A DNA stretch of 47,136 nt from Caryophanales bacterium UBA7581 (GTDB taxonomy: Bacteria > Bacillota_I > Bacilli_A > RFN20 > CAG-826): NCBI GenBank assembly GCA_002477825.1, contig DLKT01000009.1, positions 1 through 47,136 of the forward strand, in the 5' to 3' direction. A program made the translations under genes and the position numbers. Positions within the stretch are counted from its first letter, which is position 1; each line of letters starts with the position of its first letter. Positions 8,166 to 16,776 of the stretch are shown piece after piece. The notes beneath the pieces are model-generated. The model had not been told where the DNA came from. It saw nothing but the letters and a program-made list of their open reading frames with translations, and searched no databases.

Positions 8166-9834
8166 AATACCTTTAGAAGAATATCCTCGTCCCCAGTGGA
8201 AAAGAAATTCTTATTTATGTTTAAACGGACTATGGGATTATCGCATTCAAAAAGAAAAAGGAATTCCGGTTGATTATGAAGGGAAGATTTTAGTTCCTTA
8301 TCCTTTAGAGTCAGATAATTCTTTGGTAAAAAAAGAATTAAAAAAAGGTGAATACTTGATTTATCGCCGCTTTTTCTCCATTCCAAAAGACATGGAAAAT
8401 GAACAATATATTCTTCATTTTGATGGTGTTGACCAAATGGTGGAAGTTTATTTGAATCACGAACGATTAGGAAATCATGAAGGTGGTTATATTCCGTTTT
8501 CTTTCGTTATTGATGCAAAAAAAATTAAAGAAAATAACGAGATTATTTTAATTGTCAAAGATGATTTAGACCGGACTTATGGTTATGGAAAACAAACGGA
8601 AAAAAGTCATGGTATGTGGTATACCAAAACTTCAGGAATATGGAAGACGGTTTGGTTAGAAAGTATTTCATCTCATTATTTTAAAAGTGCCAAAATGGAT
8701 GTGACGTTAACCCAAGTAAAGTTAACTTTAGATACTTCCATTCAAAATAAAAAAATCACCATCTTTTTAGAAGATGGAAAGATAGAAAAAGAGTTTATAG
8801 AAAATGAAATAGAAATTGAAATTCCTTCTCCTCATCTATGGTCACCAGAAGATCCTTATTTATATCGGTTTACTTTAGAAGGAGAAAAAGATTTTATCAC
8901 TTCTTATTTTGCTTTAAGAACGATTGAAGTAGGAAAAGATGGAAATCTACCTTGTTTATTATTAAATAAAAAACCATATTTCTTCCATGGCTTATTAGAT
9001 CAAGGTTATTTTCAAAAAGGAAATTTAACCCCTAGTTCTTATGATGATTTTCTCTTTGAAATTCGTACATTAAAAGAATTAGGCTTTAATACATTAAGAA
9101 AACACATTAAAATTGAGCCACTTTATTTTTATTATCTTTGTGATAAAGAGGGAATGGTTGTCTTTCAAGACATGGTAAATCATGGGAAGTATTCATTCTT
9201 TAAAGATACAGTTCTTCCTACCATTGGATTAAAAAAATGGAAAAACAAAGGAAAGCATATGCCGATAACAACGAAAGAATGCTTTATGAAGGATTGTGAA
9301 GAAACACTATCACTCCTTTATAATTGTCCTTCTGTTCTTTATTACACAATCTTTAATGAAGGATGGGGACAATTTTCTTCGGATGAAGTTTATAAAACTA
9401 TTAAAGAAAAAGAACCTCATCGTATCATTGACGTGACATCGGGTTGGTTCTTTGGCCAAAATAGTGATGTTGATTCTCATCATATTTATTTTAAAAAAGT
9501 ACGATTGAAAATGAAAAATCGTCCACTCATTTTATCGGAATTTGGGGGATATGTGTATAAATGTAAAGGTCATTGCTTTAAAGAAGATAAAACCTTTGGC
9601 TATCGAATTTATAAGTCACAAGAAAAATTTCAAGAAGGTATAAAGAATTTATATCTAACTGAAATCATTCCGTTAATTAAAAAAGGTTTAAGTGCTTCTA
9701 TCTATACGCAAGTAAGTGATGTAGAAGAAGAAACGAATGGTTTATTTACCTATGATAGAGAAATATTAAAAGTGAAGAAAGAAGATATGCTTCTTATTCA
9801 AAAAGCTATCGAAGAGGCAATGAAAATTCGATGA
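8158..9834 (+). CDS. Cytoplasmic glycoside hydrolase family 2
   Basis: GH2 enzyme (beta-galactosidase/beta-glucuronidase/beta-mannosidase superfamily), 558 aa with no signal peptide. Order: sugar-binding jelly-roll domain (about 10-175, starting with the typical YPRPQWKR and LNGLWDY), an Ig-like domain (about 180-255), then a TIM barrel. The proposed acid/base is Glu401 in IFNEGWGQ and the nucleophile is Glu461 in ILSEFGG, both in the expected family contexts. It is shorter than LacZ and near the length of UidA-like members. SD AAGGAAG lies within the 3' end of the transporter gene. The stop overlaps the next start as ATGA. Coupling to the MFS transporter implies intracellular cleavage of an imported beta-glycoside; the sugar is unknown. 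Confidence 0.87.
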   Translation: MNKIPLEEYPRPQWKRNSYLCLNGLWDYRIQKEKGIPVDYEGKILVPYPLESDNSLVKKELKKGEYLIYRRFFSIPKDMENEQYILHFDGVDQMVEVYLNHERLGNHEGGYIPFSFVIDAKKIKENNEIILIVKDDLDRTYGYGKQTEKSHGMWYTKTSGIWKTVWLESISSHYFKSAKMDVTLTQVKLTLDTSIQNKKITIFLEDGKIEKEFIENEIEIEIPSPHLWSPEDPYLYRFTLEGEKDFITSYFALRTIEVGKDGNLPCLLLNKKPYFFHGLLDQGYFQKGNLTPSSYDDFLFEIRTLKELGFNTLRKHIKIEPLYFYYLCDKEGMVVFQDMVNHGKYSFFKDTVLPTIGLKKWKNKGKHMPITTKECFMKDCEETLSLLYNCPSVLYYTIFNEGWGQFSSDEVYKTIKEKEPHRIIDVTSGWFFGQNSDVDSHHIYFKKVRLKMKNRPLILSEFGGYVYKCKGHCFKEDKTFGYRIYKSQEKFQEGIKNLYLTEIIPLIKKGLSASIYTQVSDVEEETNGLFTYDREILKVKKEDMLLIQKAIEEAMKIR

Positions 9835-10325
9835 AAAAAGAAATCAAAAGAGCAGACCATGAATTTTCTTCTTTTCTTCCTTTAGATGCTGAAATTTTAA
9901 TATTAGGAAGTTTTCCCTCCGTAAAATCTAGAGCAAATGGGTTTTATTATATGCACCCACAAAATCGCTTTTATAAAGTTTTAAGTGAAATCTATCATGA
10001 AGATTTTTATTGTTGTTCAATAGAAGAAAAAAAGCAATTATTAACAAAACATAAAATTGCTTTATATGATGTTATTCTTTCTTGTGATATTATCGGTTCT
10101 TCGGATGAAAGCATTGATCATGAGGTTCCCATCGATTTAAAAGAAATTATGGAACACTATCCCATTCAAAAAATATATTTAAATGGTCAAACGGCTTCAT
10201 TAATATTCTTTAAGTATTTTAAAGATTACACTTCTTTAGCGATTACATTACCTTCTACTAGTCCAAGAAATTGGAGATACTCATTATCAAATTTAGTAGA
10301 AGAATGGAAAGTCATAAAAAAATAG
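9831..10325 (+). CDS. DNA-deoxyinosine glycosylase (UDG superfamily, family 6-like)
   Basis: 164 aa protein with the two hallmark segments of the hypoxanthine-DNA glycosylase branch of the uracil-DNA glycosylase fold: LILGSFPSVKSR (23-34) with a following YYMHPQNRFYKVL, and the DNA-intercalation-type motif LPSTSPRNW (140-148). Known members remove deaminated adenine (hypoxanthine) from DNA to start base-excision repair. It overlaps the GH2 gene by 4 bases, so the operon mixes sugar use and DNA repair, probably by translational coupling rather than pathway logic. The stop codon lies inside the downstream terminator hairpin. Confidence 0.88.
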   Translation: MKKEIKRADHEFSSFLPLDAEILILGSFPSVKSRANGFYYMHPQNRFYKVLSEIYHEDFYCCSIEEKKQLLTKHKIALYDVILSCDIIGSSDESIDHEVPIDLKEIMEHYPIQKIYLNGQTASLIFFKYFKDYTSLAITLPSTSPRNWRYSLSNLVEEWKVIKK

Positions 10326-10347
10326 TAGCTTAACCGCTACTATTTTT
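10321..10347. terminator. Bidirectional terminator shared by convergent genes
   Basis: Perfect 9-bp stem AATAGTAGC (10321-10329) / GCTACTATT (10336-10344), flanked by A-rich sequence on the left and T-rich on the right, so it can act on both strands. It contains the stop codons of both convergent genes (TAG 10323-10325 on +, TAG 10342-10340 on -). Confidence 0.85.
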
Positions 10348-11617
10348 TGCTTTCTTCTTCTGTTATCATAACCGGTTCTTCTTGCTTCGTTTCTTTTTTG
10401 GCATTTAAAGATTTTAAGAACACTGGAGTTAAGAAAGAAGTTACTAAGATTAATAAAAGAATAAAGGGCATGAGTTCCGCTTTTACTAAACCACTATCGA
10501 TACCTTTTTGAGTACAAACGATGACGACTTCAGCTCTAGCCATCATGCCAATACCAACAGAAAGAGAATCTTTAAAGGAATAACGACATATTTTAGCGCC
10601 TAAACCAGCACCAATCACTTTACCTAAAATACCGACAAATACATAAACTAAACCGAACCATAAGAATTTTAAATCATTCATTTCAAAACCTTGATACATC
10701 ATAAGTCCGATATTTGCAAAGAAGATAGGACCAAAGAGAATATATGTTTCAATTTCTACACGACGGTCGATATAATCTCTTGATTTGGTTTGACTCATAA
10801 TAATACCCGCAATATAAGCACCGGTAATATCTGCTACACCGAACCACTTTTCAGCAGCGAAAGCATAGAAGAAACAAACAGCAAATCCAAAGATAGGAAT
10901 TCTACGATGGTGTGGATAACGTTCATCCATCCATTGGAAGAACTTTTTAATTAAAATACCAAGACCAAACGCTAAGACGAAATAAGCGGCCATTAAACCA
11001 ATGGTTTTCCATACATTAGCGGATTCAGCACTAGAAGAAGGATTACCTAAAGATAAAACTAAGGAAAGTAAGATAACGCCAATAATATCATCTAAGATAG
11101 CGGCAGATACAATAGAAGTACCTACTTTAGAATCAAGCTTTCCTAATTCTTTTAATGTTGCGACAGTAATAGAAACCGATGTTGCTGAAAGAATGATTCC
11201 ATAGAAGATATTGCTAAATATATCAGCGTCAGGGAAGAATAAGAAAGCCACTAAGAAACCAAGAGCGGAAGGAACAATTACACCAAGTAAAGTGATGATA
11301 ATTGCCGCAACGCCAGTAGCCTTAATGCTTTTAATATCGGTTTCTACACCAGCAGAGAACATAATAAGAATTACCCCGATTTTTCCTAAGAAGTCTAAGC
11401 CTTCTTTAGTATAATCGGTAAATACACCTTGTTTAGGAATAAAAGTAATTAAACCTAATAGGAGACCTGCTAATAAGAAACCAATCACTTGAGGAAGTTT
11501 AATCTTTCTACATAAAATACTTAATACTTTGGATAAGCAAAGAATCAAAGCAATAGGAAGTAACAATTCAAAAGGTTTGTTATTTGATTCTGTTAATACT
11601 TGAAATAGTTGTGTCAT
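10340..11617 (-). CDS. Cation:proton antiporter, CPA2/KefB-type
   Basis: Inner-membrane antiporter of 425 aa with about 12 hydrophobic segments, the CPA2 family Na+(K+)/H+ exchanger core. The conserved paired acids are seen in SAAILDDIIGVILL and the family N-terminus in KIKLPQVIGFLLAGLLLG. A TrkA-type C-terminal domain is absent. The protein ends with a short charged tail (KKETKQEEPVMITEEESKK), so it lacks the nucleotide-sensing module of full KefB. The start is set at 11617, since GAGGTG (11630-11625) is 7 bases upstream; the alternative GTG at 11632 overlaps that SD. Role: pH and cation homeostasis. Confidence 0.88.
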   Translation of the reverse strand: MTQLFQVLTESNNKPFELLLPIALILCLSKVLSILCRKIKLPQVIGFLLAGLLLGLITFIPKQGVFTDYTKEGLDFLGKIGVILIMFSAGVETDIKSIKATGVAAIIITLLGVIVPSALGFLVAFLFFPDADIFSNIFYGIILSATSVSITVATLKELGKLDSKVGTSIVSAAILDDIIGVILLSLVLSLGNPSSSAESANVWKTIGLMAAYFVLAFGLGILIKKFFQWMDERYPHHRRIPIFGFAVCFFYAFAAEKWFGVADITGAYIAGIIMSQTKSRDYIDRRVEIETYILFGPIFFANIGLMMYQGFEMNDLKFLWFGLVYVFVGILGKVIGAGLGAKICRYSFKDSLSVGIGMMARAEVVIVCTQKGIDSGLVKAELMPFILLLILVTSFLTPVFLKSLNAKKETKQEEPVMITEEESKK

Positions 11618-11643
11618 TATAAAACACCTCACAAACGTTTTTT

Positions 11644-11671
11644 ATTATAGTTCTTATTTTTAAGATTTCAA
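11644..11671 (-). promoter_or_regulatory. Promoter of the CPA2 antiporter gene
   Basis: On the minus strand: TTGAAA (11671-11666), 16-bp spacer, perfect TATAAT (11649-11644). The start codon is 26 bases downstream of the -10. Confidence 0.75.
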
Positions 11672-11734
11672 TATAAAAAATAATTAAATTTATGTAATAA
11701 TATATATACATAAATAAGTAAGGAGGAAAATGTT

Positions 11735-12910
11735 ATGAAAGTAGCGGTCATTGGTGCAGGTGCTTCGGGTATTTTTTATGCAATTTTAAGAAAAAAACAA
11801 TTTCCTCAAGACGAAGTTATTTTGGTAGATAAAGAAGATCGATTGGGTAAAAAAATTTATGTTACAGGAAACGGAAGATGCAATCTTTTCCATGAGGAGA
11901 CCGCTCAATTTTTAGACGCTTATTCTAACTATAAAGAAGCGAAAGAAGTGTTTGCAAGAGTTCCGTTATCCACTTTAAAAGAGGTTTTTTCTTCTTTAGG
12001 TTTAGATACAATTAAGCAAGGAGAATTATATTATCCGCGTACCTTAAGCGCGAAAACGGTTATGGATGTTTTTAATTTTTGGATCAAAAAATTAAACATT
12101 CAAGTATGGACGAAAAATGAATTAAGACAATATGAAAGAAGAGAAAATGGCTTTCTTCTTCGTTTTGATAACAAGGATGTAGAAGTCGACCGCTTGGTTT
12201 TAGCGTTAGGTGGTGCCTCTTCTAGTCAGCTAGGAAGTGATGGAGCTTGGGTGAAAATATTAAAGGCACATCATTATGAAATTTCTCCCTTTTATCCAGG
12301 ATTAGTGGGGTTAAAGGTAAAAGAAGATATCGCTAGTTTACAAGGATTACGCTATTTCTCTAAAGTGACTTTATATAAAGAAAAAGAAAAAATTCATGAA
12401 GAATATGGTGAAGTACAATTTAAAAATGATGGTGTAAGTGGTATTTGTATAATGAATACAAGTTCTTATATCGCTCGTTTAAAAGATCCTTCTTTATGCC
12501 ATATTGAACTGGATTTATTACCGGAATGGGATGAAAAAATAGCTTATGAAAAACTGAAAGAAAAAGAAAATCATGGTTATCCTTATTTAGATGGTACTTT
12601 TCCTTCTTCTTTAGCGCGTTTATTAGAAAAGAAAACGCAAACGAAAGGAAAGAAAACCGATGAAGAAAAGAGAAAGATTATAAAAGAAGCGAAACACTTT
12701 GTTTTACATGTTTCTGATTTCTATTCTTTTACCACTTCACAAGTGACTGTAGGCGGTGTTTCTTTAAATGAAGTCAATGAGAATTTTGCTTCTAAAAAAG
12801 AAAAAGGATTATACCTATTAGGCGAAATGTTAGATATGGACGCTTTATGTGGCGGATATAATTTAATGTGGGCATGGGCCACTGCCTATTTAGCAAGTAA
12901 AGATGAATAA
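11735..12910 (+). CDS. HI0933/BaiN-family FAD-dependent oxidoreductase
   Basis: Cytosolic flavoprotein of 391 aa, the usual length of the family. Rossmann dinucleotide site VIGAGASG at 5-12, followed by the acidic end of beta-2 (VDKED). Family signatures follow: KKIYVTGNGRCNLF, LALGGASSSQLGSDG in the middle, and LCGGYNLMWAWATAYLAS at the end. Members include YhiN-type proteins and BaiN, proposed to reduce bile-acid intermediates, but most are biochemically uncharacterised, so no substrate is assigned. SD AAGGAGG is 8 bases before ATG. Monocistronic, divergent from the antiporter gene, with its own terminator. A TG-extended AT-rich -10 around 11693-11701 is possible but weak. Confidence 0.85.
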   Translation: MKVAVIGAGASGIFYAILRKKQFPQDEVILVDKEDRLGKKIYVTGNGRCNLFHEETAQFLDAYSNYKEAKEVFARVPLSTLKEVFSSLGLDTIKQGELYYPRTLSAKTVMDVFNFWIKKLNIQVWTKNELRQYERRENGFLLRFDNKDVEVDRLVLALGGASSSQLGSDGAWVKILKAHHYEISPFYPGLVGLKVKEDIASLQGLRYFSKVTLYKEKEKIHEEYGEVQFKNDGVSGICIMNTSSYIARLKDPSLCHIELDLLPEWDEKIAYEKLKEKENHGYPYLDGTFPSSLARLLEKKTQTKGKKTDEEKRKIIKEAKHFVLHVSDFYSFTTSQVTVGGVSLNEVNENFASKKEKGLYLLGEMLDMDALCGGYNLMWAWATAYLASKDE

Positions 12911-12917
12911 AATATCG

Positions 12918-12948
12918 ACTTCTAGTGATAAAGACTAGAAGTTTTTTT
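12918..12948 (+). terminator. Intrinsic terminator after flavoprotein gene
   Basis: Perfect 9-bp stem ACTTCTAGT (12918-12926) / ACTAGAAGT (12934-12942), 7-nt loop, seven T. Confidence 0.9.
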
Positions 12949-12972
12949 ATGTTAATAAAAAAGAAAAAACTA

Positions 12973-13000
12973 TTGCAATGACCTTGTTTCATGCTATAAT
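12973..13000 (+). promoter_or_regulatory. Strong promoter of the three-lipoprotein operon
   Basis: TTGCAA (12973-12978), 16-bp spacer, TATAAT (12995-13000) preceded by TGC, giving an extended -10. The expected transcription start is near 13007, about 200 nt upstream of the first start codon. Confidence 0.8.
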
Positions 13001-13006
13001 AGTGTC

Positions 13007-13208
13007 AAATTTATTCGGGAAGTGTTATCCCATGACGATAATTTTAGCAAAAAAGAAGCATACTTTATGCTTATCATTTTTTGTTTTTTTAAAGAAGGGA
13101 GGAGCCTTTTTAATTATTATGACTTTTAAAATATTTATTCATCATTCAGTAGGAATGAAAATTTGAAAATCATCATAACATGTATTTTAAAAAGGAGGGG
13201 AATTTGTT
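13007..13208 (+). promoter_or_regulatory. Long 5' leader with possible attenuator
   Basis: About 200 nt between the promoter and the lipoprotein operon. It holds a small hairpin GGGA/TCCC (13017-13031), then AAGCATA/TATGCTT (13056-13072) followed after four bases by a T-rich run broken by one G (13077-13090), which resembles a weak intrinsic terminator. No known riboswitch consensus was recognised. Short reading frames here (such as one from 13033) lack a suitable SD, so I treat the region as untranslated. Confidence 0.45.
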
Positions 13209-15329
13209 ATGAAAAGATCAAAAGTATTATATGTTTTAGCGCTTGGTTCTTTATTGATGTCATGTGGAGAAACGCCCACACCTACAAGTTCAATAGAACC
13301 AACCACTGGTACACCAGAACCAACTACTAGTGTTTTACCCGACTCATCAAGTCCAGACGACAATCCATTAACTTTAGAAGAATTAGAAAGCGTAGTAGCT
13401 AATGCAAAAGAAAAAGCCGACTCGATAGCTAGCGGCACAATTACACTCGACGAATCGAATTCTTATGGAGATCCAACCCATAAAGTTATGCCCTTTGAAT
13501 TTGGAAAAGATAAAAATGGTGACGTCTTACATTACACTGATTTTGATTGGAATATGAATCCACAAGAGATGTATTTAATGGAAGATGAAGAACATGCGGT
13601 TGTGGCAGTTCAAAAAGATGCGGATGGTTCCATTTCTAAACCATGGGAAACGTATGATAAAGTACAATATGCTTATCGTAATTTATTAGGATATGGGGAA
13701 CCGACTTTATATGGAACAGAAGGTCTTTTAGAAGGACTTGTTGATTATGTGAAAAAGAATGTGAATAAAGATGCAAAGTATCAATTATCTGATGGTAAAT
13801 ATGAATTATCTTTTGGATATTTCACATCTTTAGATACTTATGATTATTTGGTTGTTCATTCTTCTTTCTCTTTAGGAGAGAGTAATGAAGTGAAAACCTT
13901 AGATATGGAAATCGTTTCTTATAATCAATCCAGTTTCATGGTCGATGACGAATTAAAAGTGATTCAACTTTTAGATAACGCTACCGCAAGTAGTACAAAA
14001 AATTATAAAATTGAACAAGTGAAAGGAACCAGAAATTACGTAAATCCAATTTCCTTAGATGGTTTCTATGCGACTAGCTTTGATTTAATCTATAATGATG
14101 AAACATTAAGCGATGATTCAGTTGTATCGATTGAAAAAGAAGCCGATGTTTCAATCTCCGTAGCTAATGTTTTACCTGAAACCACTAATTTCAACTTTGA
14201 TTCAATTGATGTGAGTGTATTAGAAGGTAGTGAAGATTCCTTTAATGCAAACTATCAATCATTCTCTAATGAAATCTCAATCAGTAGTTCAGAAGTGGGC
14301 GATTATAAAATACAAGTGAAGTCTAAAAATGTGACTAAAACGTTTAAAGTTACAGTAACTGAAGCACAACCGAATAAAATTAATGTATCTTATTCCGTTG
14401 ATGGTCCACAAGGCTTAACCGCTTATTCTTATAGTGGAAGTATTCAAGCTTATGTCGGTGTTGAATATGTTTTAAATGCTACAGTTGATCCTTTCGCTGC
14501 CAATCAAGAACTTGTAGCGAGCTTAGATGGTGTTGATGCTGCGGATTATCAACTAACGAAAAAATCCATTCAAGTCAATGAATGGATGCCAGCCCGCGAT
14601 ATGTGGTGCTTTACTCCATTAAAGGCAGGAACTTATGACGTTTTATTAAAGAGTGCAGTGAAAGATAGTGTTCAAGAAACGGTGCATATCGTAGCAGAAT
14701 CCGCTCCTTCTTTAAAAGATGTATTAGTGAATGCTTTTGCTAATAAAGATATGTCTCAAATAAAATACTATGTAACTTTTGAACCAGCAAATGATGGCAT
14801 GACGGGAAATGTGAGAATTGAAGATCGTATCAACAATAAAGTTGAACAAGCCAGCTATACCGCTACAAAAGGTGAAAAGTTCTATACCTTCAGTTTAACG
14901 CATGTTTCAGGGGATGAATTAAATCTTGAATTTAAAATGTCCTTTGATTATACGCTCTTCTTATATGTCGTTGGTGATACGGATGGTGCTCAAATGACCA
15001 AAGTGACAACGGAATTTTTAGTGAGTGGCACTTGGAATGGCACGAGTGGAGATTATTCTTTAACTTTCACACTTTTTGAAAGCCATGAAGCTTCCTTAAT
15101 GATGGATAAGAGTGATTATAGTGATTATAAGAGCCTTTCTTGTAATTTCGCTTTAGAAGCTACAGATGATGGCTATAAAGGCACTTTAACCGCATCAAGC
15201 TATACGGAAGATCCATTTGTTGAGCTACCATTAACCTTTACTATTGATAAAGATTTTACCTCTATTTCTATTTCCTTTACTTATGGAGGTAATAACTATT
15301 CCTTTACTTTAACTAAAGCAACATATTAA
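13209..15329 (+). CDS. Large lipoprotein of unknown function
   Basis: 706 aa surface lipoprotein. Charged n-region, hydrophobic core and lipobox LLMSCG, then a Thr/Pro/Ser linker rich in TS and PTT. I recognise no catalytic motif. The body is acidic and beta-rich: repeated Tyr/Ser/Asp strands, an Ig-like segment (about 300-390, ending FKVTVTEAQP), and a C-terminal pair of LEFKMSF / SLTFTLF-type beta-sheet segments that look lipocalin- or Ig-like. SD AAAGGAGGGG is the strongest in the operon. It is first of three genes; only two bases separate it from the metalloprotease gene, so the proteins are likely made together. Possible roles are ligand binding, adhesion or scaffolding (not decidable). 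Confidence 0.8.
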   Translation: MKRSKVLYVLALGSLLMSCGETPTPTSSIEPTTGTPEPTTSVLPDSSSPDDNPLTLEELESVVANAKEKADSIASGTITLDESNSYGDPTHKVMPFEFGKDKNGDVLHYTDFDWNMNPQEMYLMEDEEHAVVAVQKDADGSISKPWETYDKVQYAYRNLLGYGEPTLYGTEGLLEGLVDYVKKNVNKDAKYQLSDGKYELSFGYFTSLDTYDYLVVHSSFSLGESNEVKTLDMEIVSYNQSSFMVDDELKVIQLLDNATASSTKNYKIEQVKGTRNYVNPISLDGFYATSFDLIYNDETLSDDSVVSIEKEADVSISVANVLPETTNFNFDSIDVSVLEGSEDSFNANYQSFSNEISISSSEVGDYKIQVKSKNVTKTFKVTVTEAQPNKINVSYSVDGPQGLTAYSYSGSIQAYVGVEYVLNATVDPFAANQELVASLDGVDAADYQLTKKSIQVNEWMPARDMWCFTPLKAGTYDVLLKSAVKDSVQETVHIVAESAPSLKDVLVNAFANKDMSQIKYYVTFEPANDGMTGNVRIEDRINNKVEQASYTATKGEKFYTFSLTHVSGDELNLEFKMSFDYTLFLYVVGDTDGAQMTKVTTEFLVSGTWNGTSGDYSLTFTLFESHEASLMMDKSDYSDYKSLSCNFALEATDDGYKGTLTASSYTEDPFVELPLTFTIDKDFTSISISFTYGGNNYSFTLTKATY

Positions 15330-15331
15330 GT

Positions 15332-16774
15332 ATGAAAAAGAAAATGTTTGGAATTCTTATTGGATTATGTTGCGTTCTCACTTCTTGTGGGAGCGCAATT
15401 TCTCCGATTGAGAGTATAACCAATATGAATTTAGTGTTAAAAAATACGGATGAGTTTAAAGAGGCAAAATCGATGTCCGCTTTAGGCAATCAAAAACTTT
15501 TAGTGATTCCTGTTGAATTTAAAGGAGAACGTGAGTTTAACGAAGAAGATTTAACGAGAATTCAAAAAGGTTTTTTTGCCGATAACTTATCAACAAGTGA
15601 AGGAAAAAACTATTATTCTGTACGGGAATTCTATGAAAAAAGTAGTATGAATCAGCTGCATATTGAAGGTGAAGTTACCGATGTTTTAAAGGTTCCTTAT
15701 ACGATTGAAGAAATGACAAAAGATAAAAACTACTTTCCAGGTGTTCCTGCCCAATATTTTATGGATCAAGAGAGCATTAGCAATGAATATTTTCAAAGCT
15801 TTGATCAAGATCATGATGGCTATGTAGATGGCGTTGTATTTATTTATTCCACACCTACCTCAGAAAGAACGGGTAACTTTTGGGCTTGGGTCGCTAATTT
15901 TGCTACGGAAAGCAATATTGAACGGCCAACCTTCTTCCGCCATATGTGGTGTGGCATTGATTTCTTTCATCGAGGTGATTATGATGTCGATGCACATACC
16001 ATTATCCATGAAACGGGCCATCTTTTAGGATTAAGAGATTATTATCCTAGTGATAACTATAACTTAGCGTTAGGTGGTCATTCGATGATGGATTATAATA
16101 TTTCGGATCATGATCCTTATTCTAAAATGCTGTTATCCTGGGCAGAACCCACTTATTATGACTTTAAAAAGAATAAAAAGATTAAAGTTGATTTACCAGC
16201 TTTTCAAGATACGAACCAATTTATATTATTAAATACCAATTGGAATCATTCGGTTATGGATGAATATTTATTAATTGAATATTATACACCGACTGGATTA
16301 AATGAATTAGACGCTAAAAATCCTTATGAAAATCGTCCTTTAGGTTTTACCGAATCAGGCATAAAGATTTATCATGTGGATAGTCGAATTGCAAGGTGTC
16401 ATTATAGTAATGAAACCTATACAATTTTATTTGATGAATATGTGGATGAAATTCCGGAAACTTATGATGAAGGCACATATTATTTAATTGGCGCTTCAAA
16501 TAACAATGAAGATTCTAGAACGGATGCTTCTCGTCAAGGTCGTTATAAACAAGTAGCGTTAGTTGAAAATAAGCCGTATAACCAATTACAAAGTGGAGCA
16601 AGTGCGGATAACGATTCATTATTCCAAGTAGGCGATGTATTTGATTCTTCTTCCTCCGCTTATTTATTAAACGGACAATGGAATTCAAAAGAAGATATTG
16701 GTTTTACTTTGAAAGTGGAACAAATGAATGAAGAATACGCTACACTTACAATTGAATATCGTGGGGGTAAATAA
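15332..16774 (+). CDS. M6-family (immune inhibitor A-like) metalloprotease lipoprotein
   Basis: 480 aa extracytoplasmic zinc protease. Lipobox VLTSC puts the lipidated Cys at 19. The active site is HETGHLLGLRD (226-236), the HExxHxxGxxD metzincin-like motif of peptidase family M6. The family's downstream GGHSMMDYN and SKMLLSWAEP follow. An EF-hand-like calcium loop DQDHDGYVDG lies at 158-167. At 480 aa it is shorter than secreted immune inhibitor A (about 700-800 aa) and is membrane-anchored. No SD is visible in the two-base gap after the upstream stop, so translation probably depends on coupling. Likely acts on peptides or host/surface proteins at the cell envelope, or matures neighbouring lipoproteins (inference). 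Confidence 0.85.
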   Translation: MKKKMFGILIGLCCVLTSCGSAISPIESITNMNLVLKNTDEFKEAKSMSALGNQKLLVIPVEFKGEREFNEEDLTRIQKGFFADNLSTSEGKNYYSVREFYEKSSMNQLHIEGEVTDVLKVPYTIEEMTKDKNYFPGVPAQYFMDQESISNEYFQSFDQDHDGYVDGVVFIYSTPTSERTGNFWAWVANFATESNIERPTFFRHMWCGIDFFHRGDYDVDAHTIIHETGHLLGLRDYYPSDNYNLALGGHSMMDYNISDHDPYSKMLLSWAEPTYYDFKKNKKIKVDLPAFQDTNQFILLNTNWNHSVMDEYLLIEYYTPTGLNELDAKNPYENRPLGFTESGIKIYHVDSRIARCHYSNETYTILFDEYVDEIPETYDEGTYYLIGASNNNEDSRTDASRQGRYKQVALVENKPYNQLQSGASADNDSLFQVGDVFDSSSSAYLLNGQWNSKEDIGFTLKVEQMNEEYATLTIEYRGGK

Positions 16775-16776
16775 AA

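Noticed and set aside
8054..8386. 110-aa minus-strand frame across the MFS/GH2 overlap
   Set aside because: Antisense to two well-supported coupled genes; no SD and no recognisable motif.
12978..13166. 62-aa reading frame in the leader before the lipoprotein operon
   Set aside because: Its start lies inside the promoter -35/spacer and upstream of the transcription start, has no SD, and the product has no plausible composition.
13130..13180. Direct GAAAAT repeats near 13156
   Set aside because: Two short AT-rich copies only, expected by chance at this base composition.
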